From Candidatus Obscuribacterales bacterium (GTDB taxonomy: Bacteria; Cyanobacteriota; Vampirovibrionia; Obscuribacterales; Obscuribacteraceae), in the NCBI GenBank assembly GCA_020634035.1, contig JACKCM010000002.1, forward strand, positions 558,001-622,000: a stretch of 64,000 nucleotides of DNA, written 5' to 3'. Made by a program: the position numbers and the translations under genes. The notes beneath the pieces are model-generated. The model was not told the origin of the DNA, did not search any database, and was given only the letters and a program-made list of their open reading frames with translations. Of this stretch, positions 42,564 through 51,403 are shown piece by piece (position 1 is the first letter of the stretch; every line of letters begins with the position of its first letter).

Positions 42564-43433
42564 ATGGCTAGTAAAGCGAATGTGACCGCCCTCAGGCAAC
42601 AACTGGAGCAATTATTCCCCGGCAAATGGCTTGTCGGGCAGGAGCGGGGCAGCAGTCAAAAACTTTTGCGCACCGGTATCGGCGATATCGATGCTGGTAT
42701 CGTGCGTGGTCTTCCCAGGCGGGCAATCAGCGAATGGTCCGGTGCAGCCTCTTCGGGTAAGACTACTCTTTTGCGAAGCGCTATCGCCTACTGGTGTCTT
42801 TCTGGTTTGAATGTCGCTTATATAGACACTTTCAGCCGTCTGGTCGCCGCCGACTGGGCTTTTGTCGAGCAGGGCATCTGCGGAGCGATGCCGGTCAATC
42901 TAGCCCCGAGGAAGAGTCGGCACCGGGGGCGGTTCATGGCGGTGCGGGTCAGTCAGCGTCTGGACGCCACCCGGAAGGGAGAGATAACCAGATTGGCTTT
43001 GAGAAAAGAAGCTTGCTGGGTGGCTGAGCAGTTGATTAAATGCGCTCTTTTCGATGTTGTCGTCTTCGATCTGGGTGGCTCTTCTTTCGTCAATGATCGA
43101 GTCTATGCTCGTTTGCATAGATCTCTAGAGCGTTCGAGAACGGCCTTGATCTTGCTAAAAGATAACGGTACACGTTCAAGACCCGAAAGCTCGAACAGCT
43201 CCTGGGGGGCCCAGACCCGGGCTAGCTTCCAGTGGGGTGACAGTTTCTCTACAAGAGAAGGTATCGATAATAGTGTCATGATCGTTCCGTCGGTAAAGGC
43301 TGATTTAGCCCGAGACGGTCTCGGTCAGAGAGTGGAAATCGGTTTCAGCGCCAATGTCTCGAATAGCTTGTTTACGTATCCCCAGATTCCCGATCGTCGT
43401 ACATCAAAAACACGACCCCGAACTAAAGGGTAA
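42564..43433 (+). CDS. imuA: ImuA-type RecA-like protein of the error-prone repair cassette
   Basis: 289 residues. It resembles a shortened RecA core: RAISEWSGAASSGKTTLLRSA carries the Walker A lysine (K66), followed by WCLSGLNVAYIDTF and a Walker-B-like FDVVVFDLGGSSF strand. The C-terminus is Arg/Lys-rich. ImuA proteins work with ImuB and DnaE2 in mutagenic translesion synthesis after DNA damage. The last 80 bases overlap imuB in another frame. It is expressed from a promoter with a palindromic operator. Confidence 0.82.
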   Translation: MASKANVTALRQQLEQLFPGKWLVGQERGSSQKLLRTGIGDIDAGIVRGLPRRAISEWSGAASSGKTTLLRSAIAYWCLSGLNVAYIDTFSRLVAADWAFVEQGICGAMPVNLAPRKSRHRGRFMAVRVSQRLDATRKGEITRLALRKEACWVAEQLIKCALFDVVVFDLGGSSFVNDRVYARLHRSLERSRTALILLKDNGTRSRPESSNSSWGAQTRASFQWGDSFSTREGIDNSVMIVPSVKADLARDGLGQRVEIGFSANVSNSLFTYPQIPDRRTSKTRPRTKG

Positions 43434-44913
43434 GCCCTTCGTTCTCGTTGGCGGCCGCTCCCGGGTGCTTTATTGTTCGTCGAAGGCGGCGCGATATTAT
43501 ATTCAGCCTGGCATGCGTCTTTCTCAAGCACGGGGAAGCTGTGCCGATCTCCTCTACCGGGACTATGAACCGGCTCTTTGTATCGAAGCCCAGCGAAAGC
43601 TGGTGGCGGATCTGGTGGTCTCTTCTCCCCGGGTATCCGGCGGCGATATAGGCGAGATCTTTCTCGATGCCGAGGGACTGGCCTATACAGGCGGAGAGGG
43701 CAAGTTCTGTAGAGACCTGCTCCGGCTGGTCAGTGCCGGTGGCTATACCGAAAGTGTTGTCGGCATCGCCGATAGTGCTTTTGCCGCTGCTCTTGCTTCT
43801 CGGGTGACTCGACGCCGCTGGCTTATGATACCGCGGGGAGAAGAACGGCTTTTTATGGCCGGGCTGCCACCGGGTTTGCTTCCTCTTTGCGAGGAGAGCA
43901 AAGAGACTCTGAGGCTGCTTGGAATAAAGACTATAGGAGCCTATTTAGATCTCACTCTCGATCAGATTCGCCACAAGTTCGGCGTAGAAGGAGAGCGCGC
44001 CTATAACCTGGCTTGCGGTCTCGATCAGTTTCGGCCGATGTTGCCCCTTATTGAGAAAAACTTTCAGTGTATTCTCGATCTGGGCGGACCGATGGAGTCT
44101 CTTACCGATACCATCTTTGTGATGAAGTCCTTAATAGAGCGGCTGGTGACAGAGCTGGTGGCAGCCGGTCTCTGCGCGGAAGAGATGACAGTCTCTTTTT
44201 TCAGCGATGATTTTCTTTTCGAAGAGCGACCGATTCGACTGGTGAAACCCTCTAATCACGCCAAATTCCTTCTAGAAGTATTGCGCCTCTCTTTAGAAGC
44301 GACACCGCTTGCCCGAGAGTTCACCGCCGTTAAGCTGGTCATCTCTCGTACCACTGCCGAGTCTTTTGAACAAATTGATCTTGCCGTGCCGGATAGTAAT
44401 CTTGATGCGGATCAAGATCAGATTATCAATCGCAGCGCTTTTGCCTATCTGCTTCAGCGTATGGAGACCAGGCTGGGCGAAGGGGCGATTGTCCATCCGG
44501 TGGCAGAAGATCAATACTTTCCCGAACTGGCTGGTCTCTGGCAGCCCCTCGATCTGAGACAGAGCATAAGAGAGCCGGTGGAGGATGCAGGCAGCGAATA
44601 CGCTCTCAAAATTCTCGACGGCAAAGGGCTCGCCTCCGGTCTTGTGCTGAAGCGTTTTCCCCGACCCGAACCTGCCCTGGTCGAGCTCGACGGACCGGAG
44701 CCGGTCTCTATAACTTTTGACAATCGCTGGTATCGAGTCATGAAAGTGACCTCCGCCGAGCGACTTTCCGGCTTATGGTGGGAGGAGCCGGTGCGAAAGT
44801 CCTATTACATGGCCATGGTCAAGCCGGCAGGGCTCGAGAGCAATGTGGAAATGATCATGCTCACCCTCAATCATCTGAACCGCATGTGGGCGGTGGAAGG
44901 GATTTACGACTGA
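43354..44913 (+). CDS. imuB: ImuB, catalytically inactive Y-family polymerase-like protein
   Basis: 519 residues. The N-terminus RIACLRIPRFPIVVHQK is the first strand of the Y-family palm, but the catalytic acidic residues (DxD near the N-terminus, SxDE later) are absent; the second site reads EIFLDAEGLAY. A helix-hairpin-helix thumb (TLRLLGIKTIGAYLDL) and little-finger domain follow. A degenerate clamp-binding-like segment (FEQIDLAV) is seen near 340. ImuB bridges DnaE2 and the sliding clamp without polymerising. ATG 43354 lies inside imuA and is fixed by the conserved first strand. Confidence 0.85.
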   Translation: MSRIACLRIPRFPIVVHQKHDPELKGKPFVLVGGRSRVLYCSSKAARYYIQPGMRLSQARGSCADLLYRDYEPALCIEAQRKLVADLVVSSPRVSGGDIGEIFLDAEGLAYTGGEGKFCRDLLRLVSAGGYTESVVGIADSAFAAALASRVTRRRWLMIPRGEERLFMAGLPPGLLPLCEESKETLRLLGIKTIGAYLDLTLDQIRHKFGVEGERAYNLACGLDQFRPMLPLIEKNFQCILDLGGPMESLTDTIFVMKSLIERLVTELVAAGLCAEEMTVSFFSDDFLFEERPIRLVKPSNHAKFLLEVLRLSLEATPLAREFTAVKLVISRTTAESFEQIDLAVPDSNLDADQDQIINRSAFAYLLQRMETRLGEGAIVHPVAEDQYFPELAGLWQPLDLRQSIREPVEDAGSEYALKILDGKGLASGLVLKRFPRPEPALVELDGPEPVSITFDNRWYRVMKVTSAERLSGLWWEEPVRKSYYMAMVKPAGLESNVEMIMLTLNHLNRMWAVEGIYD

Positions 44914-44952
44914 GTGCCCGAAATGACGCTCTGGTGGGCGCAGAGGGCTTTT

Positions 44953-44968
44953 GTGACAGGGCTGTCAC
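44953..44968. promoter_or_regulatory. Palindrome GTGACAG-GG-CTGTCAC upstream of the amidase gene
   Basis: Perfect 7-base arms with a 2-base centre, ending two bases before a weak -35 (TTGCGG, 44970-44975), with TATATG (44992-44997) 16 bases on. The location suggests an activator or repressor site for the cell-wall hydrolase gene. It differs from the imuA/dnaE2 motif. Confidence 0.4.
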
Positions 44969-45028
44969 GTTGCGGTTATGTTCGCAAGTTATATATGTAG
45001 ATGCCCCCCATTTCAGGAATCCCGGCGT

Positions 45029-47548
45029 ATGGTGGAACAACTGGCCTCGAATCCGAAATTCGTCCCGAAAGAATCGCAGCGCGATTCTGTCGAAAGAGGT
45101 GCTGAAAAGCCCAGTTTCGATCTGGCCTTCGAAGGACGTGAGGATAGAGCCGGTCGGCAAGACGTGAAAAGCGACAACGTTGTCTCTCTCTTGCAAGACA
45201 ACAAGCTCTATGTACCGCCCCTGGCAAGCAATTCAGAGATTCGGCTGGCTGCTTCTGTGGACGGTGTCGTGGCGAAGATACCCCAGGTCGAGATTACCGG
45301 CCAGCATGACAGGCATGAAGGCAGCCTCGATCTTGCTGAAGCCAATACAGAATCTAAAGCAACCAAGAATATATCCGAAGGGCAGAAAGCTGTTCTCAAC
45401 GCAGCCGAGAGCAATCTAGGCAAGAAGCCCTGGCAGGAGAGCGAATACAGAGAATATCTGGAGGATGGCAAGGTAGGCGGCGGTGCTGCTGTGGCCGAGA
45501 TGCTTCAGAAACTGGGCTATAAAGTGCACGGTGCCAATCCCAAGAACATCATGGCTCGTCTGATTGCCCAGGGGTGGACGATTCATGGCGCCAAGGACGC
45601 CCAGGCAGGCGATGTGGTCGTGGGAGGCAAGCTCAATACCAACTGGCGCAAAGGCGGCACCAACTCTGATATCGGCGTTGTCGGCAAAGACGGCGCCGTC
45701 ATCCATCATGACCCCAAAAGCACTGAGATGACCCGGGGCAAGTTCGACCAGGTCTTCTCTGAAAAAGAATACGGTCAGCAAGTATGGGTTCTGAGACCGC
45801 CGGAGAAAGCACCGACGGCTGATCCCAATGCTAAAGACGCCAAAATCAAACCAGAGGATCTACCCACCGGCGCCCAACCTAAAGATGGCAAAGTAAAAGC
45901 AGAAGATCTGCCCACCGGAGTTCAGCCTAAAGAGGGTGATACCCGCACCGAAAGCCGAGTGCCGAAAGATACTACTTTGAGCCTCAATGGCAAGGATGGT
46001 GACGGCACCAGCACTTACTGGCAAGATTACTGGCGTGAGTTCTATCACAACAAATATAGAGACGCGCTCAAAGGCGACAATGACAAAGCAGCTCCGGGCT
46101 ATAAGAGCGATTCGAAAGCACCGGCTTACAATGACCCTGATCTGGCTCCTGATCCGATGGGTATCAGAAAAGATAAAGGCAAGCCTTATTACGACAGCGA
46201 TCTCAGACCTGACCCGATGCACATGCGCAGCGGCGATAAGCCCCTCGGCTATAACGAAGGTCGTGAATATCGAGATCTCTGGTCACCGGATCAACCTCTC
46301 AAACCGAGAAGCTGGCTGATAAGAGCCCAGGAGCCGGAGCGAAGAGAGCCAGATGATAAAGGTCGAGATCAAGGAGATAAACGAGACCGTAGAGAACCCG
46401 GCTACGAACCCAGACCCGATGACCGCAGAGAAGACTCTCGGGACAGACCGGAAGCCACTGGCGATCAGCCTCTGCGCGGTAAAGTCATAGCCCTTGCCGC
46501 TGGACATGGCGGACATGATTCTGGTGCTGTAAGAAATGGCTGGCAAGAGAAAGATTTCACTTTGATGATGACCAGAAAGGTCGCAGCAGAGTTAGAGCGG
46601 CTCGGTGCCACGGTCAAAATGACAAGAGACAGTGACACCTATGTCACTCCCGAAGGTATCAAAGACAAATTCAATTCGTTCCGCCCGGATCTGGCTCTGG
46701 CTATCCACGCCGATAGCGCCTCGGCCGATGTGAGCGGCATCCTGACCATGTACTCTAAACAGGACAGCAAGCGCCTGGCCGAGGTTCTGCAACAGACCCT
46801 GGTTCAAGAGACCGGTTCCGGCGACCGTGGTAGCAAGTATCAAACCCATAGCTGGAAAGGAAAGCCCTTCCAGAGCACTGCCGGTGATGCTCCTGCCGTA
46901 TTCCTCGAACTGGCTAATTTGGGCAGTCCCACAGAAGCTCAGAAAATCCGAGACAGCCGCTATCAAGACACCCTTGCCCGGGCAGTGGCCAAAGGCGTGA
47001 CCCGTTATCTAGGTAAATCTACCGACTATACTGTCAGGCAGCCAGAGCAAAGAGACAGCGAATATCGCGACAGGCGATCCGAGCCCATAGATAGGCGTCA
47101 GGATAGAGCCGCGGCCGATGATCGTGGCGATTCTAAAATGGAAGGAAAAATATTCCGCGATAGAACAGCCTCTATATACTGGTCCGGAGCCGGCAAGCCC
47201 ACCGCCAATGGTGAGATCTATCGTCCCAATACCGAGCTTACCGCCGCCCATCGCACTCTGCCTTTCGGTACCAAAGTAAGAGTAACTGATCGTGAATCCG
47301 GCGATTCGGTGGTTGTCACCATCAACGATGACGGACCCCATGTCAAAGGACGCAGCATCGACCTTTCGGTGGCATCGGCGCGCGCCATCGGTCTAGATCG
47401 AAACAAGGGTCTGGCCCAGGTTGATCTTGAAATCGTCAAAATGGGTGACGGTAAACGCACCTTCCATGGTCGCAGCTCATACATGGGACCTGGTCTGCGC
47501 AATCTTCAAAGAGAAAGAAATCGGTACGGCAACGCACCAGTAGTCTAA
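45029..47548 (+). CDS. Three-module peptidoglycan hydrolase: CHAP/NlpC-like + Amidase_3 + RlpA-like barrel
   Basis: About 839 residues from ATG 45029 (the first methionine that fits; no signal peptide is visible). Module 1 (about 120-250) looks like a CHAP/NlpC-type domain, but the Cys position is Gly (about 152, VGGGAAVAEML) and the His position is Asp214 (SDIGVVG). A linker with LPTG repeats and a YWQDYWREFYHNKYRD block follows. Module 2 is N-acetylmuramoyl-L-alanine amidase with all zinc-site residues (AGHGGHDSGA, WQEKDF, AIHADSA) and the catalytic Glu (FLELANLGS). Module 3 is an RlpA-type double-psi barrel (TASIYWSGA, LPFGTKVRVTD, GRSIDLS). It should cut or bind septal peptidoglycan. Confidence 0.82.
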   Translation: MVEQLASNPKFVPKESQRDSVERGAEKPSFDLAFEGREDRAGRQDVKSDNVVSLLQDNKLYVPPLASNSEIRLAASVDGVVAKIPQVEITGQHDRHEGSLDLAEANTESKATKNISEGQKAVLNAAESNLGKKPWQESEYREYLEDGKVGGGAAVAEMLQKLGYKVHGANPKNIMARLIAQGWTIHGAKDAQAGDVVVGGKLNTNWRKGGTNSDIGVVGKDGAVIHHDPKSTEMTRGKFDQVFSEKEYGQQVWVLRPPEKAPTADPNAKDAKIKPEDLPTGAQPKDGKVKAEDLPTGVQPKEGDTRTESRVPKDTTLSLNGKDGDGTSTYWQDYWREFYHNKYRDALKGDNDKAAPGYKSDSKAPAYNDPDLAPDPMGIRKDKGKPYYDSDLRPDPMHMRSGDKPLGYNEGREYRDLWSPDQPLKPRSWLIRAQEPERREPDDKGRDQGDKRDRREPGYEPRPDDRREDSRDRPEATGDQPLRGKVIALAAGHGGHDSGAVRNGWQEKDFTLMMTRKVAAELERLGATVKMTRDSDTYVTPEGIKDKFNSFRPDLALAIHADSASADVSGILTMYSKQDSKRLAEVLQQTLVQETGSGDRGSKYQTHSWKGKPFQSTAGDAPAVFLELANLGSPTEAQKIRDSRYQDTLARAVAKGVTRYLGKSTDYTVRQPEQRDSEYRDRRSEPIDRRQDRAAADDRGDSKMEGKIFRDRTASIYWSGAGKPTANGEIYRPNTELTAAHRTLPFGTKVRVTDRESGDSVVVTINDDGPHVKGRSIDLSVASARAIGLDRNKGLAQVDLEIVKMGDGKRTFHGRSSYMGPGLRNLQRERNRYGNAPVV

Positions 47549-47717
47549 TTCAAGTCTCTCCTGCCGTTGAGGGCTTGGTTGGAAATTAATCCAGTCAAGC
47601 CGCTTCGGTACTTTTTGGTCACAGAAAAATTATATGCTTCTCTGGAACCCACTATATCCAGGGATCATGTTTCTATAAATCAACGACAAAAACCAATCAC
47701 AACTTCCAGGGATATAG

Positions 47718-49001
47718 ATGCTAGAGCATCCGGAGACCAGCAAGACGACTGATCCGACTCTGTTCAAGCTAGATAAGCAGGCAGGAGCAGTCGATATAAA
47801 AGAGAGTTCTACCGAGCGTATCGACAATGTCGACCGCGTCGGTAGCAAAATTGCTGCGTCTGCCGAACTAGCCAGCATCGATACTAAATCTAACAAAGAA
47901 TTTTTTACTGCTAAGGCAAGTCTCGATGTCGCCTCGGTTGCAGGCAGTCTGATCCCGAATGTTACCCTGACCCGTGATATTACCGGTAGCGTCTTTAAAA
48001 TGCCTGAGGCTAAGTCAATCGCTGCAGTCTTTGCAGTGGGCAAACTGGCTGACACAGGGGTTGGCAGACGCAGAGAAAGGGCGGCAGTACCTGGTCTTGA
48101 GATAACCGACAGAACAAAAGCAGACTCTCAAAGAGATAGCGGAGATCGTCACGGAAGTGATTACTGGCGTGACTACTGGAGAGACTACTGGCGTGAATAC
48201 TGGCGCGATTATTATCGCGGTAGTAATAACCGGAGCGACACTAGATATGATGACCGTCGCGATAGAGGCTATGACGATCGCAGGGACAGAGGAAGCGACA
48301 ATCGCCGCAGCCTGGTTCCCGATGGCTGGGATCGCTACCGACCAGACAATTATGATCGCGATAGAGGTTATGACCGCAATGACAGGAGCCGTCGAGACTA
48401 TTCTAACTATGACGAGAACCTGCCTCCTGAATGGCGCAACGGACGCTGGCGCGAATCGAGAGAAGACAATCGAAGAGATTCTCGTCATGACGACCGCCGC
48501 AACTACCGGGTACCTGGAGACCGGCGCGGTAATGATGCACGGATTGTGCCCTATCGTTATGGTGATGACCGCATACTTTCTGAGCCGACCATTACTGTGC
48601 AGAAAATAGAAGAGGTATTGAGGCAGTACAACTCTCCTGCCCAGGGGCTTGGACAGCTCATCTTCGACTTGGGTGTGCAGTACAAAATCAACCCGGCGAT
48701 GGCTCTTGCTTTCTTCGTCAAAGAGTCGAGCGCCGGTACCAAAGGCTGGGCTGTAAAAACAAATAACTGGGGCAACAGAAAAGGCACAGGTCCTGCCGGT
48801 CAAGCTGGTCCATTTATGAAATATCATAGCTTCGAAGACAGCGTCAAAGACTGGTTCCCCTATATCATCAGGCGCTATGTCAACCAGGGGCTCGATACCC
48901 TGCCGACCCTCATACATACCTATGCTCCCAATAATGACGGCAACAATGAAGCCGGTTATGTAAGAGCGGTGATGAATATGATGCGCAAATGGTCGGTTTG
49001 A
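47718..49001 (+). CDS. Glucosaminidase/lysozyme-like protein with Arg-Asp-Tyr-rich repeat region
   Basis: 427 residues without a signal peptide. The N-terminal 145 residues are polar. A five-fold DYWR repeat follows (about 148-167), then a long Arg/Asp/Tyr-rich region (to about 285). The C-terminal domain (about 295-425) resembles bacterial glucosaminidases: ALAFFVKESSAGTKG with the catalytic Glu, TNNWGNRKGTG, YHSFEDSVKDWFPYI and TYAPNNDGNNEAGY. It should cleave glycan strands. It lies 169 bases after the three-module hydrolase, which has a similar YWQDYWRE block, so the two probably work together. Confidence 0.8.
   Translation: MLEHPETSKTTDPTLFKLDKQAGAVDIKESSTERIDNVDRVGSKIAASAELASIDTKSNKEFFTAKASLDVASVAGSLIPNVTLTRDITGSVFKMPEAKSIAAVFAVGKLADTGVGRRRERAAVPGLEITDRTKADSQRDSGDRHGSDYWRDYWRDYWREYWRDYYRGSNNRSDTRYDDRRDRGYDDRRDRGSDNRRSLVPDGWDRYRPDNYDRDRGYDRNDRSRRDYSNYDENLPPEWRNGRWRESREDNRRDSRHDDRRNYRVPGDRRGNDARIVPYRYGDDRILSEPTITVQKIEEVLRQYNSPAQGLGQLIFDLGVQYKINPAMALAFFVKESSAGTKGWAVKTNNWGNRKGTGPAGQAGPFMKYHSFEDSVKDWFPYIIRRYVNQGLDTLPTLIHTYAPNNDGNNEAGYVRAVMNMMRKWSV
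48159..48218 (+). repeat. Five 12-base tandem repeats coding DYWR
   Basis: Units at 48159, 48171, 48183, 48195 and 48207, each close to GATTACTGGCGT, encoding DYWR, DYWR, DYWR, EYWR, DYYR. In-frame copy changes would lengthen or shorten the protein by four residues. Degenerate GAY-CGC-type repeats continue to about 48540. Confidence 0.85.
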
Positions 49002-49003
49002 GG

Positions 49004-49780
49004 TCAGCTGGAGTTGTCGTGCTTTTTGCCTATTCTGCCTATGATCCGAGGACAAATCGTGTGGTTAATCAACCCTATTGCAAAGAACTCTAAGCCGATA
49101 AGCAATCGAACTTCATAGGTAAATTCTGTTTGACTAGATAAAACAAGCCAGGGTACGACCATCAATACCAAGACTTTCAGCAGGCACTCAGGAAGCGTTT
49201 TCAGGCAGGCACTATGTTTGTGCATGCAGTCTCTGAAGATAAGATACGCGTAGCAAATGACCGGCACCAGAAAGGCTATGTACAGCGATATCTGGGGATT
49301 GCCGACCGCAGACAGACCATAGAATGAGAAGAAAAAGATCAAGGCTATGGGAACCGCTATTTTGGCAAGCAGTACTTTATGCTTGGTGATTAAAACCTGA
49401 AGACGACTAAATAGCTGTAAATAGAAATAAGGAAATAGCTCAAAGAAGATCGGCATGAAGAGTAGATTGGCTAAGAACATCGTTGAACCTTCAGCCTTGT
49501 CCGAAACTGCTACACAAATTAGAAGTGGCAAATAGACATGACTTATGTAAATCGGCAGGTGAGCAACAAATCTTTTGAAAGTAGGTCTTTGAAAATCAAA
49601 TCCGATGGAAAAGAGAGTTTGAAACGATGAGGTTATGTATATAGCGTTAATGAGCTGTAGTTGCCAGGGAATTTGGTCTCCAGCGAACAGGAAAGATAAA
49701 AACATAACCAAAAGTGTCAGCAGGTTGATTAGCACCCTCTCCTTCCAGTTAAACACTTTTTTGTAGCTCTTGTTATTCAT
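49004..49780 (-). CDS. Multi-pass membrane protein, tandem paralogue 2
   Basis: 258 residues with about seven hydrophobic segments. It shares long identical or similar stretches with the upstream gene: PIYISHVYLPLLIC, FFSFYGLSAVGNP, LKTLPECLLKVL and VPWLVLSSQTE. The conserved loop RPTFKRF and the HVYLPLL helix mark the family, which I do not recognise. It overlaps its paralogue by 8 bases. Its stop lies two bases from the stop of the convergent glucosaminidase-like gene. No function can be assigned. Confidence 0.7.
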   Translation of the reverse strand: MNNKSYKKVFNWKERVLINLLTLLVMFLSFLFAGDQIPWQLQLINAIYITSSFQTLFSIGFDFQRPTFKRFVAHLPIYISHVYLPLLICVAVSDKAEGSTMFLANLLFMPIFFELFPYFYLQLFSRLQVLITKHKVLLAKIAVPIALIFFFSFYGLSAVGNPQISLYIAFLVPVICYAYLIFRDCMHKHSACLKTLPECLLKVLVLMVVPWLVLSSQTEFTYEVRLLIGLEFFAIGLINHTICPRIIGRIGKKHDNSS

Positions 49781-50564
49781 GATTGCTCACGCCTCTCTCT
49801 CTCTCTCCTTTGATTAAAAGGCGAGGCATGATGAAGTGAAGAAAGAGTCCTAGACAAAGAAATTCAAGCGCGACAAACATTCGGCTGTTGCCGCTCATCT
49901 CAGTTTGGCTGGAGAGAACCCACCAGGGCAGTATCATAATGATCAGCATCTTCAGCAGGCACCTGGGAAGAGTCTTGAAGCAGTAACCGTGCTTCCAGAT
50001 ACATTCATAGGAACCCAGCGCCAAATAGACCGAGAAAGGCAGGAAGCTGGCGATAAACATTGAGAAATGCGGATTGCCGACCGCAGTCAGGCCATAGAAG
50101 GCGAAGAAGACTATCAACGCAACTGGAACGGCAATTTTCTCAAGCATTGCTCGATGCTTGATTATAAAAGTAACCACCTGCGCGATTAAGTAGAAATTTG
50201 TTTCGAAAAAGATCGGAATCAAAAGCATAAGAGCCAAGGACATGGCGGTGCCTTCAACTTTATCTGAAAGCAGGGCGCACAGCAGAAGCGGTAGATAGAC
50301 ATGACTGATGTAAATCGGAAGGCGTTTTGAGAACCTCTCGAAAGTAGGTCTATCGAGATCTATATCTATTGAAAGAAAAGTCTGAAGAAACGAGGTCATG
50401 AAAATCGCCATAATCAGTAGCGGTTGCCAGGGAAGCTTTCCTCTCGAAGAAAGATACAGCGGCAGTAACATAATCAGAATGAACAGGGTACCTAAAACCC
50501 TATCCTTCCTGGTCGCCTTCTTACTCTTCCTGACCCTAAAGTTCATATCGAATGCTTCATTCAA
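49773..50564 (-). CDS. Multi-pass membrane protein, tandem paralogue 1
   Basis: 263 residues, about seven membrane segments, the same family as the following gene (shared RPTFERF, LPIYISHVYLPLLLC, FFAFYGLTAVGNP, LPRCLLKMLIIMILPWWVLS). The N-terminus is basic (RVRKSKKATRKDR); ATG 50546 is an alternative start. The divergent neighbour starts only 41 bases away, so their promoters must overlap each other's 5' coding ends. The tandem arrangement with an 8-base overlap suggests a heterodimer. Confidence 0.7.
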   Translation of the reverse strand: MNEAFDMNFRVRKSKKATRKDRVLGTLFILIMLLPLYLSSRGKLPWQPLLIMAIFMTSFLQTFLSIDIDLDRPTFERFSKRLPIYISHVYLPLLLCALLSDKVEGTAMSLALMLLIPIFFETNFYLIAQVVTFIIKHRAMLEKIAVPVALIVFFAFYGLTAVGNPHFSMFIASFLPFSVYLALGSYECIWKHGYCFKTLPRCLLKMLIIMILPWWVLSSQTEMSGNSRMFVALEFLCLGLFLHFIMPRLLIKGERERGVSNHE

Positions 50565-50605
50565 GTTCTTTCTCCATTATGCATGTCAGAGGATAGAATG
50601 GGAGC

Positions 50606-51304
50606 ATGGTCAGTGATTTAATCAAGAGAGTTAGAGCTAGATACTCAGCGTGTCGCTCTTACAGTGATAAGGGATACAGCCTCGAGACCGGTCGTGCAAT
50701 GAGGCACCGAGCGCAGTTCTCTACTGTTTTCATTCGCCCTGCATATTTTAAATTCGAATACCGAAGCATTAGTCCTTCGCTCTTTAACTGGAGCCTTGCC
50801 TGGGACGGTGAGGAGTTCTATCACAAGAAGAACGGAACCTGGCGTGTGAGTAAAGATAAGGGGGCATTTCTGTTCAGCTGTTCATCCTCTACCGATCATC
50901 AACTCCCTTTTATACTCTCTCTGCTGCTTCCGGATTTTGACCAGGAATTGCATTATCCTGCCCTGGTGCAGGAAGCGTTCAAGCCCCTATCCGAGCCATT
51001 TGCAAGACCTCCGCTTATTTGGATCGGGTCCGCTTTTGAAGATGCTGCATACACAGAAAGCTATCTGATTCATGAGACCAGAAGCGAGATTTTAGAAAGG
51101 CGGCTGCGATTTCGCTCGACAGAGATGGAGGCAACAAAGAATGCAGCCGAGTATTTCAAACAAGAAAACCCCAAACTCTCGGCACGCTTAAGAGAAGAAG
51201 CGCAAAACGTAGAAGGTTTCGATAGATATTTCTACAACTCCATCAATTCTGTCCAGTTTGATTGTCTGGAAGCTCAGGAATTCTGGCATTTTCTCGAACT
51301 TTGA
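50606..51304 (+). CDS. LolA-like soluble protein of unknown function
   Basis: 232 residues with no signal peptide. The opening LIKRVRARYSACRSYSDKGYS followed by beta strands (TVFIRPAYFKFEYRS, WSLAWDGEEFYHKKNG) resembles the LolA/LppX-like fold used to bind lipids or lipoproteins, but the usual export signal is missing. GGGAG lies just before ATG 50606. It diverges from the membrane paralogue pair. Assignment by pattern only. Confidence 0.5.
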   Translation: MVSDLIKRVRARYSACRSYSDKGYSLETGRAMRHRAQFSTVFIRPAYFKFEYRSISPSLFNWSLAWDGEEFYHKKNGTWRVSKDKGAFLFSCSSSTDHQLPFILSLLLPDFDQELHYPALVQEAFKPLSEPFARPPLIWIGSAFEDAAYTESYLIHETRSEILERRLRFRSTEMEATKNAAEYFKQENPKLSARLREEAQNVEGFDRYFYNSINSVQFDCLEAQEFWHFLEL

Positions 51305-51403
51305 AATTTTTTTTCCAGAATGTCCAGAAACTTTCTAGTCGGTATAGAAACAATCCGCTGACAGAATGGCAGCGCTAAGAAGTTTCTTTAGAAGGAGATT
51401 CGT

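Noticed and set aside
48015..49055. 346-codon minus-strand frame and a 150-codon plus-strand frame over the Arg-Asp-Tyr-rich region
   Set aside because: Repetitive codons keep other frames open; the glucosaminidase-like domain fixes the real frame.
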